Positions 63,970 to 64,000 of a stretch of 64,000 nucleotides of DNA are shown one piece after another. Made by a program: the position numbers and the translations under genes. The notes under the pieces are model-generated. The model saw nothing but the letters and a program-made list of their open reading frames with translations, searched no databases and was not told the origin of the DNA. Numbering within the stretch: position 1 is the first letter of the stretch; each line of letters begins with the position of its first letter. This DNA is from Chitinophaga flava (lineage in GTDB: Bacteria; Bacteroidota; Bacteroidia; Chitinophagales; Chitinophagaceae): the NCBI RefSeq assembly GCF_003308995.1, contig NZ_QFFJ01000002.1:496001-560000 (forward strand). Direction: 5' to 3'.

Positions 63970-64000
63970 GTTTTGATTAATATTGAGATGGATGTTGATT

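Noticed and set aside
1..64000. tRNA, rRNA or insertion-sequence genes
   Set aside because: No cloverleaf-like sequence, rRNA signature, transposase or integrase was recognised in the window by eye.

Overview
The window looks like chromosomal DNA of a Bacteroidota species, most likely Chitinophagaceae (Chitinophaga-like). The basis is two SusC/SusD nutrient-uptake loci, an ECF sigma/FecR pair, PorP/SprF and 'gliding motility-associated' C-terminal sorting domains of the type IX secretion system (T9SS), and promoter-like TTTG...TAnnTTTG elements. Species assignment is inference; no rRNA or tRNA gene was seen.

Layout. (1) 365-8715: SusC/SusD locus with two accessory surface lipoproteins and a GH105 unsaturated-uronyl hydrolase, closed by a strong terminator. 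(2) 8820-9152 (minus): small acidic protein. (3) 9395-18900: ECF sigma factor, FecR anti-sigma, STN-type SusC, SusD, a zinc metallohydrolase lipoprotein and a DUF4302 lipoprotein. (4) 18943-37177: almost gap-free surface operon with a 2980-residue triplicated beta-helix adhesin-like protein, a stand-alone T9SS sorting domain, a 1378-residue PKD-repeat protein, PorP, a TPR/PD40/OmpA protein, a second PorP and a collagen-like lipoprotein. (5) 37275-39665: orphan ECF sigma factor, a RhuM-Fic/Doc protein, and minus-strand small genes that appear to be decaying (an amber-interrupted coiled-coil/membrane gene and a frameshifted remnant). (6) 39924-41912: unrecognised beta-propeller-like protein. (7) 43743-42070 (minus): UmuD-like self-cleaving protease, unknown protein and SRAP (YedK/HMCES) gene behind a perfect 21-bp palindrome; a DEDD exonuclease lies divergently.

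(8) 44718-59254 is the most remarkable part: a histidine-tryptophan supercluster, hisGDCB - trpEGDCFBA - hisHAFI(E), encoding all histidine steps after PRPP/ATP and all tryptophan steps after chorismate. Each half begins with its own leader-peptide attenuator: a leader with six His codons before hisG and one with Trp-Trp-Trp before trpE. The trp block sits inside the his genes, so hisHAFI lies downstream of the Trp attenuator unless it has its own promoter. HisA carries an N-terminal GNAT acetyltransferase domain in one reading frame. Related heptanucleotide/inverted repeats bracket hisHAFI.

(9) 59412-61704: two tandem TlpA-like thioredoxin-fold proteins. (10) 63969-61790 (minus): DUF4395 membrane protein and a class V (cysteine-desulfurase-fold) aminotransferase. 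All assignments come from reading motifs by eye; no database search was run.
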